From: Mediterranea sp. An20
GTDB taxonomy: Bacteria; Bacteroidota; Bacteroidia; Bacteroidales; Bacteroidaceae
Reading direction: 5' to 3'
NCBI RefSeq assembly: GCF_002160055.1
Contig: NZ_NFJV01000001.1
Span: 124,001-188,000 of the forward strand
Length of the DNA stretch: 64,000 nucleotides
In this document: piece by piece, positions 63,075 to 64,000 of the stretch
How the letters are laid out: each line of letters begins with the position of its first letter
Numbering within the stretch: the first letter of the stretch is position 1
The notes under the pieces: model-generated
The model's input: the letters and a program-made list of their open reading frames with translations, nothing else
Database searches by the model: none
Told to the model about the DNA's origin: nothing
Made by a program: the position numbers and the translations under genes

Positions 63075-64000
63075 ATGAGAGTACTGCTGATAAATACGTC
63101 CGAACGCATGGGCGGTGCCGCCATTGCCGCCGGCCGCCTGATGGAAGCGCTGAAAAACCACGGCATCAAGGCCAAGATGCTGGTGCGCGACAAACAGACC
63201 GATGAAATTACCGTCGTCCCCCTGCGCCAGAATTGGTGGTTGGTGTGGAAATTCGTGTGGGAACGCATCGTCATCTGGACGGCCAACCGGTTCAGCCGCA
63301 AAAACCTCTTTGCCGTAGATATTGCCAACACGGGCACCGACATTACCACCCTGCCCGAATTCCAACAGGCCGACATCATCCACCTGCACTGGATCAACCA
63401 GGGCATGCTTTCGCTGCGCGACATAGAGAAGATTCTCCGCTCGGGCAAACACGTCGTATGGACCATGCACGACCTGTGGCCCTGCACCGGCATCTGCCAC
63501 TATACCCGCGGTTGCGAACGCTACCGCACCGAGTGCGGCCATTGCCCTTTCATAGACGGCGGACGGCATTCGCACGACCTGGCCTGGCGTGTCTTCCGAC
63601 GCAAGCGCGACATCTATGCCCACTGCAACATCCACTTTGTCACCTGCAGCAACTGGCTGGGCGAACAGGCCAGACGCAGTTCGCTGCTGGCAGGACATCC
63701 CGTCACGGTCATCCCCAACCCCATCAACACCAACCTCTTCAAACCGCACAACAAGGCTGCCGCACGCGAGAAGTGCCGCCTGCCGCAAGACAAGATGCTG
63801 ATGCTGTTTGGCTCGGTGAAGATTACAGACAAGCGCAAGGGCATCGACTACCTGGTAGAGTCGTGCCGCCTGCTTGCCGAACGGCATCCCGAACTGAAAG
63901 AGAAGTTAGGCGTGGTGACCTTCGGCAAATACTCCCAACAACTGAAAGACATGTTGCCTTTCCGCGTCTATCCGCTGGACTTCGTGCGCGACGACCATCG
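63075..64000 (+). CDS. Glycosyltransferase family 4-like, cut by window end
   Basis: The frame opens at the ATG at 63075 and is still open at 64000, giving 308 visible residues. The N-terminal domain begins MRVLLINTSERMGGAAIAAG, with IIHLHWINQGMLSLRDIEKI near 98, WTMHDLWPCTGICHYTRGC near 131 and FVTCSNWLGEQARRS near 190. The linker NPINTNLFKPHNK (near 218) leads to the second Rossmann domain, LMLFGSVKITDKRKGIDYL near 245, where the donor site would follow. This is a retaining GT-B transferase, probably another surface-polysaccharide enzyme. The cysteine-rich CHYTRGCERYRTECGHCPF segment is typical of Bacteroidetes members. Confidence 0.88.
   Translation, partial: MRVLLINTSERMGGAAIAAGRLMEALKNHGIKAKMLVRDKQTDEITVVPLRQNWWLVWKFVWERIVIWTANRFSRKNLFAVDIANTGTDITTLPEFQQADIIHLHWINQGMLSLRDIEKILRSGKHVVWTMHDLWPCTGICHYTRGCERYRTECGHCPFIDGGRHSHDLAWRVFRRKRDIYAHCNIHFVTCSNWLGEQARRSSLLAGHPVTVIPNPINTNLFKPHNKAAAREKCRLPQDKMLMLFGSVKITDKRKGIDYLVESCRLLAERHPELKEKLGVVTFGKYSQQLKDMLPFRVYPLDFVRDDH

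Overview
The window comes from a chromosome of the order Bacteroidales, most likely family Bacteroidaceae with fairly high GC. Evidence: many genes are preceded by the Bacteroides -7 box TAnnTTTG (in several cases with a TTTG or TTG element 19-20 bases upstream); the families are typical of the group (TonB-dependent receptor, OMP_b-brl_3 barrel, anaerobic sulfatase maturase, DUF4491, DUF3316, LrgAB, DUF4010); the release factor 2 gene lacks the programmed frameshift; and the tRNA gene has no encoded CCA. No phage, transposase, CRISPR array or rRNA was found.

Layout. 1-5.0 kb: an operon of three exported proteins of unknown function, lrgAB, and folP-cdaA (folate and c-di-AMP synthesis). 5.2-8.6 kb: murF, a VanZ-like protein and an NSS-family sodium symporter. 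8.7-16.3 kb: a probable MurNAc salvage region with a degenerate kinase paralogue, a NamZ-type exo-muramidase, an SSS symporter, an FAD/Fe-S D-lactate-dehydrogenase-like enzyme and an intact BadF-type kinase. 16.3-24 kb: an FKBP lipoprotein, glyS, tRNA-Leu, and parC-DUF3316-S41 peptidase. 24.3-36 kb: sulfatase maturase, outer-membrane barrel, DUF4010/CYTH/mini-protein operon, a divergent AraC/TonB receptor pair and a GH20 enzyme. 36-40 kb: prfB, DUF4491, Lrp, two FKBPs. 40.7-48.3 kb: metG followed by a surface-polysaccharide cluster (flippase, GT2, GT8, WbsX-like, GT). 48.7-53.5 kb: rimP-nusA-infB. 53.9-62.9 kb: an ECF sigma factor with a membrane partner, sufD-sufC, small membrane genes, sufB-cvpA, sufS, DUF486 and YbjQ genes. 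63.1 kb to the end: a glycosyltransferase running off the window.

Three layers of structure are not explained by the genes. (1) Fourteen intergenic regions carry short tandem arrays of a degenerate unit with an exact 22-base period. The unit reads as an imperfect palindrome around CCAAGCGCTTGG, with CTTAT/ATAAG able to replace either half-site. (2) A separate family of heptameric repeats, usually with inverted arms around a short centre, occurs between genes and also in frame inside coding sequences (the D-lactate-dehydrogenase-like gene and sufD). (3) The cvpA-sufB-sufC-sufD block is oriented opposite to sufS and infB; flipping it would restore a single co-directional cvpA-sufBCDS order, which suggests a local inversion.

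All functional names are inferred from recognisable motifs and family knowledge; no database search was run.
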